Virus record (IMG/VR): IMGVR_UViG_3300009370_002675
Location: 1 to 39,051 of that record
DNA length: 39,051 nt
Source of the DNA: a virus
Direction: 5' to 3' (one strand)
Shown here: one piece after another, positions 22,257 to 32,200 of the stretch
Layout: every line of letters begins with the position of its first letter
Numbering within the stretch: position 1 is the stretch's first letter
Position numbers and translations under genes: made by a program
Notes under the pieces: model-generated
What the model was told of the DNA's origin: nothing
The model's database searches: none
What the model saw: only the letters and a program-made list of their open reading frames with translations

Positions 22257-22663
22257 TAGGTATAGTTTTAGAAAATCTTAAAAGTTTTAATCTTGACGCA
22301 TTGAATGACTCCTGTGATAAAAACACTATTGTTTTTACAGACTGTGTGCTACCACCCAAAGAGTATCGTAACCTTTCCTTTTTTACCACCTGTCTAGCGT
22401 ATGACTTCAATGGCGATCTAGTATCAACCTGTATAAAAAGTTCAATGAATATATTGGATATGCCTCTAGCTAAAAGGAAATTTTTTATCGTGCCTCAAAG
22501 CTTTTGGGTAGATGAAGAAGTTACCTACAGCACCCTACTGGGTATATATGGTAATGACAAGTTAGAGCTCTTAGCGACCACAGAAGAGCAGGCGGATATT
22601 GTATCCAATTTTTTCAAAAGGCCTACTGTTATACAAAGTATATTAGATATTAAGGAAATATAA
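22253..22663 (+). CDS. Hypothetical protein at end of sugar island
   Basis: The 136-residue protein is not recognised. It is alpha/beta with strands IGIVLENL, NTIVFTDCV and KFFIVPQSF, and a Thr/Glu-rich C-terminal part. It starts in an ATGA overlap with the upstream transferase and ends one base before the second Vsr-like nuclease. It resembles the small N-terminal Rossmann-like units of its neighbours, so it may be a fragment or partner. Confidence 0.45.
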   Translation: MIGIVLENLKSFNLDALNDSCDKNTIVFTDCVLPPKEYRNLSFFTTCLAYDFNGDLVSTCIKSSMNILDMPLAKRKFFIVPQSFWVDEEVTYSTLLGIYGNDKLELLATTEEQADIVSNFFKRPTVIQSILDIKEI

Positions 22664-22664
22664 G

Positions 22665-23447
22665 ATGTATGAAAATTATAGTGACGATAAGAAAAAGAAG
22701 TTCTTAGTTCGAGAGTATATTGATAACCAAAAAAGTTTTTCAGCAATAGCTAAACAGGTAGGCACATATGCTAACAAAATAAGAAGAGATGCAAAAAGGC
22801 TCGGTGTGGTGTCTAGAGATAGAAGTCAGGCTGCGAAAATAGCCCTTGAATTTGGGAGGTCAATTCATCCAACAAAAAATAAAAAAATGACCAACGAAGT
22901 TAAAAATAAAATCAGCGAAAGTCAAGGCAAGGTTTGGGACTCGCTGAGCGAAGAAGGTCGAGAAAAAAGAAGCGAGATAGGCAGGCGATCTTGGGAGAAT
23001 AAGACCGAAAAAGAAAAAAGATATACCATACAAAAAGGTGCTGACGCAATTAGAGAAGCCGCCAGAACAGGGTCTAGGTTAGAAAAGTTTTTACTTTATG
23101 AGCTAACTAAGAAGAAATTCGAGGTACAATTTCATAAGGAACATTTACTTAAAAATCAAAAACTCCAGATAGACTTGTTCATTCCCAAATTACGTGTTGC
23201 CATAGAGATAGATGGCCCTTCTCACTTTAAACCCGTATGGGGTGAAGAGAACTTAGAAAGAAACAAAAGGTCAGATCGTCAAAAGACAGGTCTGATACTC
23301 GGACAAGGATTTGTTTTAATTAGGATTAAACAAGACAAAAGAATCTCCCAAAGGTACTTTAGAGGAGTTGTTGATTCTTTGGTCGTGGAATTGGAGAAGA
23401 TTAAAAAGTCTTTTCCGCAGGAAAGTAAAAGGTATATAGAGCTATGA
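22665..23447 (+). CDS. HTH plus Vsr-like homing-type endonuclease
   Basis: The 260-residue protein has three parts. Residues about 8-50 form a helix-turn-helix (FSAIAKQVGTYANKIRRDAKRLG). Residues 75-125 form a NUMOD-like helical DNA-binding stretch (KNKISESQGKVWDSL). The Vsr-like nuclease covers 135-255 with LQIDLF (Asp170), VAIEIDGPSHF (Glu181, Asp183, His187) and a final FVLIRIKQD strand. This order matches free-standing phage homing nucleases of the EDxHD type. It lies between the sugar island and a recombination-like gene, without an intron or intein. Its ATG is one base after the previous stop and its own stop is overlapped by the next ATG. Confidence 0.8.
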   Translation: MYENYSDDKKKKFLVREYIDNQKSFSAIAKQVGTYANKIRRDAKRLGVVSRDRSQAAKIALEFGRSIHPTKNKKMTNEVKNKISESQGKVWDSLSEEGREKRSEIGRRSWENKTEKEKRYTIQKGADAIREAARTGSRLEKFLLYELTKKKFEVQFHKEHLLKNQKLQIDLFIPKLRVAIEIDGPSHFKPVWGEENLERNKRSDRQKTGLILGQGFVLIRIKQDKRISQRYFRGVVDSLVVELEKIKKSFPQESKRYIEL

Positions 23448-24190
23448 GTAAAACTAAAAAACAAGAAGCTAGCTTCGAAGATATAGTTGAAGTTATGGAA
23501 GAAGAGAAAGTTAGTCAAGAAATTCGTGAAGACATTAAGACTCCGGCGGACGAAGAATGGAGTGAATATGTTCTAGATCAAATGCATGACAGCGAACTCA
23601 GAGATGGAAACCCTACAGTTGATGGACTAAGAAGAGTAACTGAGCGTGTTTATGGTGAAATTGTAGCATCTACAAGTCATATCATCAACCATAATGATAT
23701 CAATGGCAATTGCACTATTAAGCATACTTTATTAATCCAAAAATACTCCACAGGAACTATAATAACTGTAGATGGATGTGTGGATGTCAAACAAAAGAAT
23801 GTCCCATACCCATTTAGCCAGCACATTGTGGCTACGGCTGATACTCGTGCAGAAGGCAAGGCTCTGAGACGTGCCCTTAAGCTTCGAGTTGTTACAGCTG
23901 AAGAAATGCAAAACACATCGGAAGATGACATTTTAGCTGCTGAAGAAAATATTACCGACCAGCAGATACTAGCTATTAATCAGATGTGTAAGCGACTTGA
24001 TGTAAGTTTGGTTGAAGCGGTTAAAGCCTCTTGTGCCAATGCTGAATCAATCCGAAACGTAAGCAACCTTCAAGGTAGGAACCTGTTGTCCTCTTTGTCA
24101 GAGTATCAGAGAAAGCCTAAGTCTATTCCTGATGATCTAAAAGGTTACAACACAGAATGGCGTGAATCTTTTGATAAGGGAGATAAATAA
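23444..24190 (+). CDS. Candidate ssDNA-annealing/recombination protein
   Basis: The 248-residue protein has a central domain (about 55-160) containing TVDGLRRVTERVYGEI, HTLLIQKY and ATADTRAEGKALRRALKLR. Phage ssDNA-annealing and Rad52/Erf-like proteins often share a TRAEARALR-type segment, which is the basis for this call. The N-terminus is an acidic coil. The C-terminal part (165-230, ITDQQILAINQMCKRLDVSL) resembles the helical tail of such proteins. It overlaps the Vsr-like gene by four bases. The call is tentative. Confidence 0.4.
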   Translation: MSKTKKQEASFEDIVEVMEEEKVSQEIREDIKTPADEEWSEYVLDQMHDSELRDGNPTVDGLRRVTERVYGEIVASTSHIINHNDINGNCTIKHTLLIQKYSTGTIITVDGCVDVKQKNVPYPFSQHIVATADTRAEGKALRRALKLRVVTAEEMQNTSEDDILAAEENITDQQILAINQMCKRLDVSLVEAVKASCANAESIRNVSNLQGRNLLSSLSEYQRKPKSIPDDLKGYNTEWRESFDKGDK

Positions 24191-24192
24191 AT

Positions 24193-24579
24193 ATGAAAGC
24201 AAGTGTCAAAGTAAATAACGAACTATCTTTCCAAGTAGAAGCTGAGACTGAAGAGAAGGTATTCAAGCAAGTTGCTAGAGTTCAGGAAATTTTTCAACAT
24301 CAGTCATGTGGAAAGTGTAATTCACCCAATATTAAATTCGTGTGCCGTCACGATAGTTCTGAAAATGATTGGTTAGAAGTAGTCTGTCAGGACTGTAGGG
24401 GAAAACTAATCTTCGGTAGAACTAAAAAAGGTGGCCAGATATACCCTAAGATCAGATGGGATCAACTTTCTGAGAAGCAAAAAGAACAAAGGATAAATGA
24501 AAAGGGTTATGCTGATAACAATAGAGGTTATCTACCCGATAAAGGGTGGTTTATTTATAAGCCTGTTAGCTCTTCATAG
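24193..24579 (+). CDS. Zinc-ribbon hypothetical protein
   Basis: The 128-residue protein has an N-terminal strand-helix region, then a zinc ribbon with CGKC (about 39-42) and CQDC (about 65-68). A basic stretch follows (GRTKKGGQIYPKIRW), then a C-terminal aromatic tail. The layout suggests nucleic-acid binding. It starts two bases after the preceding stop and is the last plus-strand gene before the terminator. A small hairpin (24568-24573 with 24578-24583) spans its stop codon. Confidence 0.6.
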   Translation: MKASVKVNNELSFQVEAETEEKVFKQVARVQEIFQHQSCGKCNSPNIKFVCRHDSSENDWLEVVCQDCRGKLIFGRTKKGGQIYPKIRWDQLSEKQKEQRINEKGYADNNRGYLPDKGWFIYKPVSSS

Positions 24580-24609
24580 AGCTGCTCCGGTTATCTTTTA
24601 AATATAAGA

Positions 24610-24631
24610 GGGGGTTTATACCCCCTTTTTT
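24610..24631 (+). terminator. Intrinsic terminator of the plus-strand block
   Basis: GGGGG (24610-24614), a six-base loop and CCCCC (24621-24625) are followed at once by six T. This is a standard Rho-independent terminator for the plus strand. The minus-strand reading lacks a good T-tract directly after the stem, so it would stop minus-strand transcription less well. The convergent coding regions meet here, and the minus-strand gene ends at 24631. Confidence 0.85.
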
Positions 24632-24918
24632 TATTCGCTCTCTTTTTCTTCATGTTCTTTGAAGTAAGGCCATAGGCTATTAAGGAATTTCTTTCTTTTT
24701 CCGCAACCACACCCTTCAGAATCCACATCAAAAGCTCTTTGTATCTTTTCAGATGTAATGCCCATCTTGTTAAGAACTCTTTCTATAGTGTCTCCCAATC
24801 CTCCTCTAGATGAAGCCGCATGCGGAACCGAAAGCTCATCTATATTTTCTTGTCTAAAATTATGAATAAGTTCGTCTGCTAGTTCTTCATCGGTAAGCTC
24901 TTCTTTTTCTTCACTCAT
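24631..24918 (-). CDS. Small CxC-R-LN motif protein (paralogue 1)
   Basis: The 95-residue protein has an acidic N-terminal helix, then GLGDTIERVLNKMGIT (about 41-56), then GCGCGKRKKFLNSLWPYF (69-86). The same pattern occurs in the next minus-strand gene upstream, so the two are paralogues. Paired Cys before Arg/Lys and Leu-Asn is a recurring small domain in phage genomes as I recall it, with no assigned function. A GGGG ribosome binding site lies eight bases before the ATG. It overlaps its neighbour by four bases. Confidence 0.6.
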   Translation of the reverse strand: MSEEKEELTDEELADELIHNFRQENIDELSVPHAASSRGGLGDTIERVLNKMGITSEKIQRAFDVDSEGCGCGKRKKFLNSLWPYFKEHEEKESE

Positions 24919-25367
24919 TTTATATCCCCTTTAGAAAAGATTTTGTTAAGCCATTCTTCTCTTCTGTCACACTTGCAGTCGTTTATTCCAGCAACTGTTG
25001 ACATTACTTCTTTTGTTATACCAATCTTGGATAATATATTGGTTATTGTCGTTCCAAGTCCTTTCTTTTTATTTCCATCTATAGAATCTGGATTAATCCC
25101 TTCTTTATTCAACTCCTTTACAGCCTTATCAAACTTATTTTTAGAGGTCGCTCTTTTTTGAGCCTCCTCAAATCTTTTGCGACCTTCTTCACTATAGTCA
25201 GGTCTGAAAGTATGCCACCATTGATTTCTGGCAGACTGAAGAGTTTTACATTGATGTTGAATCCCCCTGTGAATAAACTGTTGATATATAGGGCAATGTC
25301 CAGCACCATCGCATATACACTCAGAAGGCCCTCCGTTTTTTTCAATCTCATCAAAATCTATTTCCAT
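24915..25367 (-). CDS. Cys-motif protein with CxC-R-LN domain (paralogue 2)
   Basis: The 150-residue protein has an N-terminal cysteine cluster (CICDGAGHCPIYQ, then HQCKTL), a charged middle, and a C-terminal domain (GLGTTITNILSKIGIT, then CKCDRREEWLNKIF) that matches the neighbouring 95-residue protein. The first cluster looks like a metal site. AAAAGGAG precedes the ATG. It is downstream of the cysteine-rich tail protein and probably in the same transcript. It may act in tail decoration or maturation; unproved. Confidence 0.6.
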   Translation of the reverse strand: MEIDFDEIEKNGGPSECICDGAGHCPIYQQFIHRGIQHQCKTLQSARNQWWHTFRPDYSEEGRKRFEEAQKRATSKNKFDKAVKELNKEGINPDSIDGNKKKGLGTTITNILSKIGITKEVMSTVAGINDCKCDRREEWLNKIFSKGDIK

Positions 25368-25383
25368 AATATTCTCCTTTTAA

Positions 25384-26268
25384 TTAACAACATCCTCCCG
25401 GAGGTTCCGGTGTCACTATGGCCAGTACTGTAATAGGGGTTGACGTGTCAGGATCTCCCCCTCCAGCACAGCAGTCGCAATTCCACAGAACGTCCGTTAA
25501 GTTGAACGTGACAGACCAACCCTCATTTCCTCCAAATGCTTCTGGGACACCTGATCCACATACTCCACTTTGCATAAACCAAGTTCCTATGTTCTCACTT
25601 CCGGGAGTCCCATCTTCGGGCGGAATAAAGTGCTGCTCAAAAAACCCTAGAGGTGGACATGTGCAATACTCATATGTTCCCGGCTGAGTTTGCCAGTTCC
25701 ACGTAAATTGATATCTACATGCGTGGCAATCGTCGTGAAAGCCCGGAGCTTGCTTTGCTGCAGCAGGAGTGTCACAACAGCAGAGTGAAATGTTTACTAC
25801 TTCTCCGTCGCATGAACCCGTTTGACATACAACTCCCTCATATGACCACTTTTCAAATTCCCAAGTGCTTAGACTCAATCTAAAATCTTCATTTGGATCT
25901 GGACAGGAAGGAGATTCAGGACATCCAGTATAAACATCAGGATGATAACAAGTTTCTCCACCTATCTCTCTCTCAGGACCATGCCCCCCTACGCCGGGAC
26001 AGTAATCAGCATAGGTTGATGTATATTGATACGGGTTAACACCTGTAACTACAGCGGGCCCCATAGTAAAACAGGTAGTCATCAGATTAGGGCAAAGCCC
26101 ATGACCTGCTGGGTCTGCGAATTGAACACAAACATTACCTGTTGGAGGACACGGGCAACAATGAGCCGGGCATCCGCCAATATCATTCTCAAGTGATGAT
26201 GTACACTTACCACAACACTTGCAGCAATTGTTTCCACCTTTTGGTCCAATCTTTGTAGTTTTAACCAT
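25384..26268 (-). CDS. Very cysteine-rich virion-associated protein
   Basis: The 294-residue protein has about 31 cysteines (over 10%), including CCKCCGKC near the N-terminus, CCCD, CDCC and a terminal GGCC. It is also rich in Gly, Pro and aromatic residues. No signal peptide is visible. The position directly after the giant hub/fibre gene suggests a tail tip or fibre-associated component. The cysteines could bind metal or form disulfides once outside the cell. An AGGA ribosome binding site precedes the ATG. No known family recognised. Confidence 0.6.
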   Translation of the reverse strand: MVKTTKIGPKGGNNCCKCCGKCTSSLENDIGGCPAHCCPCPPTGNVCVQFADPAGHGLCPNLMTTCFTMGPAVVTGVNPYQYTSTYADYCPGVGGHGPEREIGGETCYHPDVYTGCPESPSCPDPNEDFRLSLSTWEFEKWSYEGVVCQTGSCDGEVVNISLCCCDTPAAAKQAPGFHDDCHACRYQFTWNWQTQPGTYEYCTCPPLGFFEQHFIPPEDGTPGSENIGTWFMQSGVCGSGVPEAFGGNEGWSVTFNLTDVLWNCDCCAGGGDPDTSTPITVLAIVTPEPPGGCC

Positions 26269-26289
26269 ATTCCTATATCCTGTTTTTAA

Positions 26290-29200
26290 TTAACAACCTT
26301 CACATTCACAGGGCCCATCATCGTCTGATACATGGGTAAACAATCCGCACGCGCTAAAGTTTAATGTTGAGTATCTAACCGTTAAGTCATCTCCTGTGCA
26401 ACAAACGTCTCTTACTAACGTAACTCCAGAAGCCGCTCCTCCATGACACGGGTTCGCGGAAGATATTGTCCTTCCAGCATTAGGGTCGATGCTTATTTTA
26501 GCACCCTTTTTGTCACCACATAGCGTATCACTACTAGCTTCTAGTTTTAATCCACACCCTAACTCTATATTCTCTAAGTGGCTAAACGTCTCTGTAGACA
26601 TGCTGCTAGAGGTTCCTTCACAGGTGCCACTTTGACCTTTCAATGTTAGATTGGTATAAACTATAGCATCACAGCCATTTTCTCTACCTGTAATATAAAC
26701 TCCGGGACCAGCAAATATATCACAAACATTTGAAGGAGCATGAGTCCATCCAGCTAACGGCGTACAACTAGCAGTGCCTTCGCTGTTAAAATCAAAACGC
26801 TGAACCCCTGTCATGTCTATCTCTAAGAATATATCATGGGAACACATGTCCGGATAGTATTTTGAAGTTAGACCGCAGCCAAAGTTGAGTTCTGTAAAGC
26901 TTTCCCCGTCAGAGTCTGCGAGAGAGCTATAAGGAGAGACCCCTACGCAATGACTTGAGTTCAGAACTTTCATCGGATTGGTGAGAACCTTTGTTCCACA
27001 TCCAGACGATGTTAAGGAAAGACCTGTAGATACAATTAATTTACTGAACGGGGATTCAGTAACGTCCATTGGAAGACAGTCTCCGGGGCCTTCACAAGAG
27101 CCTCCATCACACCACTTTTCTCCAGATATTTTTGGACCGCTAATAAGGAAACCGCAAGGATCACCCCCTCCGGTGCTCTCAATATTAATGCCTGTTGTAA
27201 ATATAAGGTCATGGAAGAATGTTCTTGAGAAATCTAGTGCTCCATCACAACCAGAACCACTCACATACTGTGGAGCATGAATGACAGGATGACAATCTGT
27301 ATTGGTTTTTTCAAATCCAGTTCCAAACGTTAGCTGTTGGAAAGGCTTGCCTCCCCAGTCTCCACCACCACCATCAAGACTACAAGAGCCAATCCCACTA
27401 ACCCTAGGGCCAGAAATTATAAATGAGCAATTATCACCCTCGTTTGTGCTCTGGATAGTTGTACCAGTTGTAAAAATCAACTCATTAAAGAAAGATCTTG
27501 CAAACGTATTTTCGCAGTCACCTGATCCGCTAACATATTGAGGAGCGTGGACGATAGGCTGGCAATCCGTTCCCCCTTCTTGAGAAAATCCTGAGCCAAA
27601 AATCAACGTATCAAAAGGAAGTCCTCCCCAATCTGAAGCTCCTGCTTGAGCAGTACAAGACTCTATACCGCTCACTTTAGGTCCAGATATTACGTATCTA
27701 CAGTCATCTCCCGGAGCAGCATCTTGTATGTTAACTCCTGTTGTAAATATTAGCTCATTAAAGAATTTACGGGTAGTAAACGTATTGCAATCGCCTGAGC
27801 CGCTAACATACTGGGGTGCGTGGACGATAGGCTGGCAATCCGTTCCCCCTTCTTGATGAAGTCCTGAGCCAAACACTAGCATATTGAATGGGTTGCCGCC
27901 CCAGTTACCCGCTCCAGCTTGTGATGTGCATGATGCTAGACCGCTCACTTTAGGTCCTTCAATAAACCATGAATTGGCCTCAGCAGTATTTTCAGAAACT
28001 TTAAGCCCCGTGCTGAAAAGCATGTGGGAAGCTATTTGTTTTACTGGAGTATTATTGGTACAGCCAGTATTGCTTATAAAGGTAGAACCTCCTCCTCCTC
28101 CAGAGCCTGATGACCAGATTTCATAACTGCAATCACCTAGCGATCTTACACCTAGCCCGCTTGTGAACGACAGGTTGTTGAAGAATGCACTACTTATCGA
28201 TGTATCGCTCTCTAGTAAAGTAGTTCCCGTAGCAGATATAGTATGGTCTGCATCAATTCCATATTCACAGTCAGCTCCAGTAACCTTTAAGCCCGATCCA
28301 AACTTCAAATGCTCATACGGCTTATCGGAAATAGAAGGAGAGTGATTACAATAGGAATCATCAGTAATCTTGTGAGCGGATTTTATTATATAATCACAGT
28401 TAGCGCCAGTTTTCTCTACATCAATACCTGTTGAGAAGTATAACAGGTCAAATGGAACACTATCTATTGATAAAGTATTATCACAAGTATTTTTAGATAT
28501 CCTTCTTGATGAACCTATGGTAAATTCGCAATCACCATCATCTTTGACATCTATACCAGTGCTAAAGGTTAAGAGTCTAAATAGCTGATCTGGTACGGCG
28601 GGTGAACCACAAACTTCCTCAGCCTTAATTCTATGGTCTGCATCAATAGTGAAGTCACAGCTTCCACCACTAACTTTAAGACCTGATCCAAAAATAAGAG
28701 TTTCAAAATATTGCTTATCAGATGCTACGGTTGGAGAATATGCACAATACCCAGTGTCTTTCACAAATCTTGAGACGTTAACCCCATAAGAGCAATCGGC
28801 TCCAGTAACTTGCAAGCCTGATCCAAAAGCTATGTTTGTAAAGAATGATTCTGCTGGAATCTCTGGACTATATTCACAATAGGCTATATCTGAGATGCTG
28901 TGATCCGCAACGATTCCAAATTCACATGCTGAACCTGTTGTCTTTAGGCCTGAACTGAAGTTAAGTTTTGTGTATGAGGTATAGTCTAGGAGTGTTCCTG
29001 TATGACCACAATACTCACCATCTTTAAGTTTATGTGCAGAGGATATTTTAAATGCACAATCCCCTTCATCTGATACCTCCATACCAGTGCCGAATAGTAA
29101 CTTCTTAAAGAATTGTTCAGGAATAGTCTCAGTGTCGCATTCTCCGCTGGTGGAGATATATCTTTCTACATCAATTGTAGGATTACAATCGGTTCCAGTC

Positions 29201-32200
29201 ATCTTAAATCCAGAACCGAATATTAATGTGCCAAAGGACTTGCCTCCCCAATTAGAGACTCCACAACTCCCAATACCGCTAAGTTTGGGACCTTCAATCA
29301 GCCAAGAGTTTGGAGAGTCTAGATTTTGAGTAACATCTAGGCCGGTGCTAAATACCATATGTTGTGTTGGTTGGAAACTGGGCCCACTGGCATCACAACC
29401 ACTATTTGATATATAAGAAATTGCACCTCCTGAACCGGAAGCAAACACCTCATAAACACAGTCTCCTAAATCTTTCACCCCTAAGCCACTTGTAAAACTT
29501 AGATTCTTAAAGAATTGATTATTAACACTATCAGAGTCCGTCAAAGTAGAGCCGGTGCTACTTATAGTTATATCAGTACTTATAGAATAATTACAATCAC
29601 CTGAAGAGTTTACATTAAGACCACTATTAAAGATAAGATTATTAAACAATGTTGGAGCTAGTACTTCATTCCCTACACAGCCCTCTACGTGAGAAATAGT
29701 TCTATTAGAGTCTATCTTAAACTCACAGTTAGCGCCCTCCTCTATCGTTAAACCCGATCTTGCAGTAATCTTTTTAAAGGGCTTGTCAGTTACGGAAACC
29801 GATTCGTTACAAGTAGCCTCATCCTTCAGGAGAAGATTAACATCTAGCTTGTATTCACAATTGCTAGCCTCTTCAATTTTCAATCCTGAACGTGCAGTGA
29901 TCTTCTTAAAGTTCTTATCTGTAACTGTAACTGTGTCACCACATGTGGCCTCATCGTTAACTTCTAGATTTACATCTAACTTGTATTCGCAGGCATCTGT
30001 AGTGATGAACCTTAAACCAGAACGAGCTGTAATCTTCTGAAATGGTTTATTATGCATATTAACTACATCGCCACATGTAGCCTCGTCGTCCACTAGAAGA
30101 TTAACATTTATATCGTATCCGCAATCATCGGATTCTTCTAAAGTCAATCCTGACTTGAAGTTTAATTTACTAAATAATTCATAGTCTGCTACCGTAGATG
30201 TTGTAGAGCAAGTTGATTCATCTTTAACCTGAATGTCGGAACTTATAGTTCCCGTACAGCTTCCTGCACCTGCATACTTAAGGCCTGTTCCCATAACAAG
30301 AGTAGTAACATTCTCTGGGGCAACTTCGTCGTTTCCGCACACACCTGAAGAGCCAACCTTAAAGTCAGAGGAAATCTTATAGCCACAATTTCCCTCTGAC
30401 CCTAAAGTAAGACCTGTTCCTATAATTAAGCTATCATAGAAACCCCCTTCTTGACCTGTATTACCACATGTAGCTGCTCCGGTAATTGTATTAGTGCTGC
30501 TAATTGTCCATTCACAACCCGTCCCAGTAACTTGCAGTCCGGAAGAGAAGTTGAGTCTATTGAAGAATGAATAGTTTGACGGCGCATCTTCTGCAGAGAC
30601 TGAACCGCATGTAGGGGTAGATTTTATGCTATGATCAGCAGTAATCCTATATGCACAACCCGAGGTTTCACCTCCTGTTCCGGTAACATCATCAACGTAA
30701 AGACCTGTTCCAAACTCTAAGTGCTGAAAAAAGGCACCTTCAAGTAATCCAGTTCCCGTATTGCCTGTATGACCACAGTATTTACCATCCGTAAGGGTCT
30801 GCTCGGCTGTAATTACGTAATTGCAACTGCCTTCACTTCGCTCGACGGCTAACCCCTTTGAAAATAGCAAGTTTTCATAAGTTACACCTGTGAGGTCGTC
30901 CCCTGTTCCTGTTCCGCAACTTCTGTTGGAAAGGGTCTTGGTGCTAGATATGGAATACGTACATCCGCTCACGTTCTCAACAAACAATCCAGTTTTGACT
31001 AGAAGGTTATTAAAGAAGTTATAACCATAATCACCAGTTCCAGTTCCAGAACAGATTGGATCGAAACCTATCTGATGATCGGCATGAATACTGAATGAAC
31101 AGTCAGTATCACCAGTAATGACATTTAAGCCAGTCGCGAATGTAAGGTCTGTAAACCTTCGGTTTGTAATTGGTAGTCCTGTTCCAGTTTGGCAACCGCT
31201 AAGATTGGTTATCTTTATATCGGAAACTATTGCATACTTACAATCTCCTGAACTCTCTACTCCAATTCCAGTGCTAAATAAAAGACCGCTATAGACGGCG
31301 TCTTGAATACTACCTGATTCACCACCACACTCAAAGAGACTTAGCCTTTGTAGGATAGGATCAACAGTAAAGTCACCATCACACCCAGAATTCTCCCCTG
31401 TGTTTTTAGATAAAATAAAACCCGAGCCAAAATTAAGACTCTCGAAAAATCCTCCAGTAGGCTGTGCTTCTCCCGAACAGAAGTTTCCCTGACCCGTAAC
31501 TGATAAGTTAAGTTCAATTACAGCAGAATGAGTTCCACTAGGATCATTCATAAAGTTGCCTGAACCTAAACCTTCTGCGCATCCGCCAGTTCCAGTGTTG
31601 GTTCCCGACAAGCAGACAGTCGATAATGCAAGACCTTTTCCTAAGACTAAGTTTGTTACATCACATATAGATGGGAATTCATATCCTGTTCCATCAGCTG
31701 AATAGTCACCAGAACCGCTAGCCTCACAACCACTGGAAATGACGCATAGACTAGTTCCGCTAGAAGGGGAGGACAGTAAAGGATAATAGGTACACTCAAC
31801 ATTATCATAAAAGGCGAAGAAAGTATCCCCGCTTTCTGGAGGAGTCATTCCAGAAGGAACTGTGTATATGATACTTCCGCTTGTTAGCGGATTTCCACCG
31901 GAATCATACGTCTGAGTTAGATTTTTTATTGTAGCTCCAGCGCCGTTCTCGCCAGATCCAGTAGCTGTAGCAACACCTATTCTGAACTGGTTGGGAACAG
32001 TCCATACAGCTCTAGTCCTGTCAAACCTTAAGTCTATTGGTGCTACAGGCCATGTCTCTTGATTTGTTAACCATCCCGTTAAAAATGTATCTTTTAATCC
32101 GGTATGTTGAAATGTGCCATCCCTAGCGTCGATTGGGTCGTCCACATAGTTAGGTATAGGTTTTCCTTCTGTATCATAACCCCACCCATGAAGTAACATA

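Larger units (their letters stand above)
26520..31660 (-). repeat. About 35 diverged fibre-repeat modules
   Basis: The region encodes the repeated part of the giant tail protein. Each module of about 135-180 bases encodes a [F/A]xxG[L/I/F] turn, a following strand, a GDC-type cysteine and a second cysteine near the module end. Modules with TGTG linkers cluster at the N-terminal side. ARSGL-type modules occur in three consecutive copies near the middle. A supermodule containing WGGxPF occurs several times near the C-terminal end. Confidence 0.75.
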
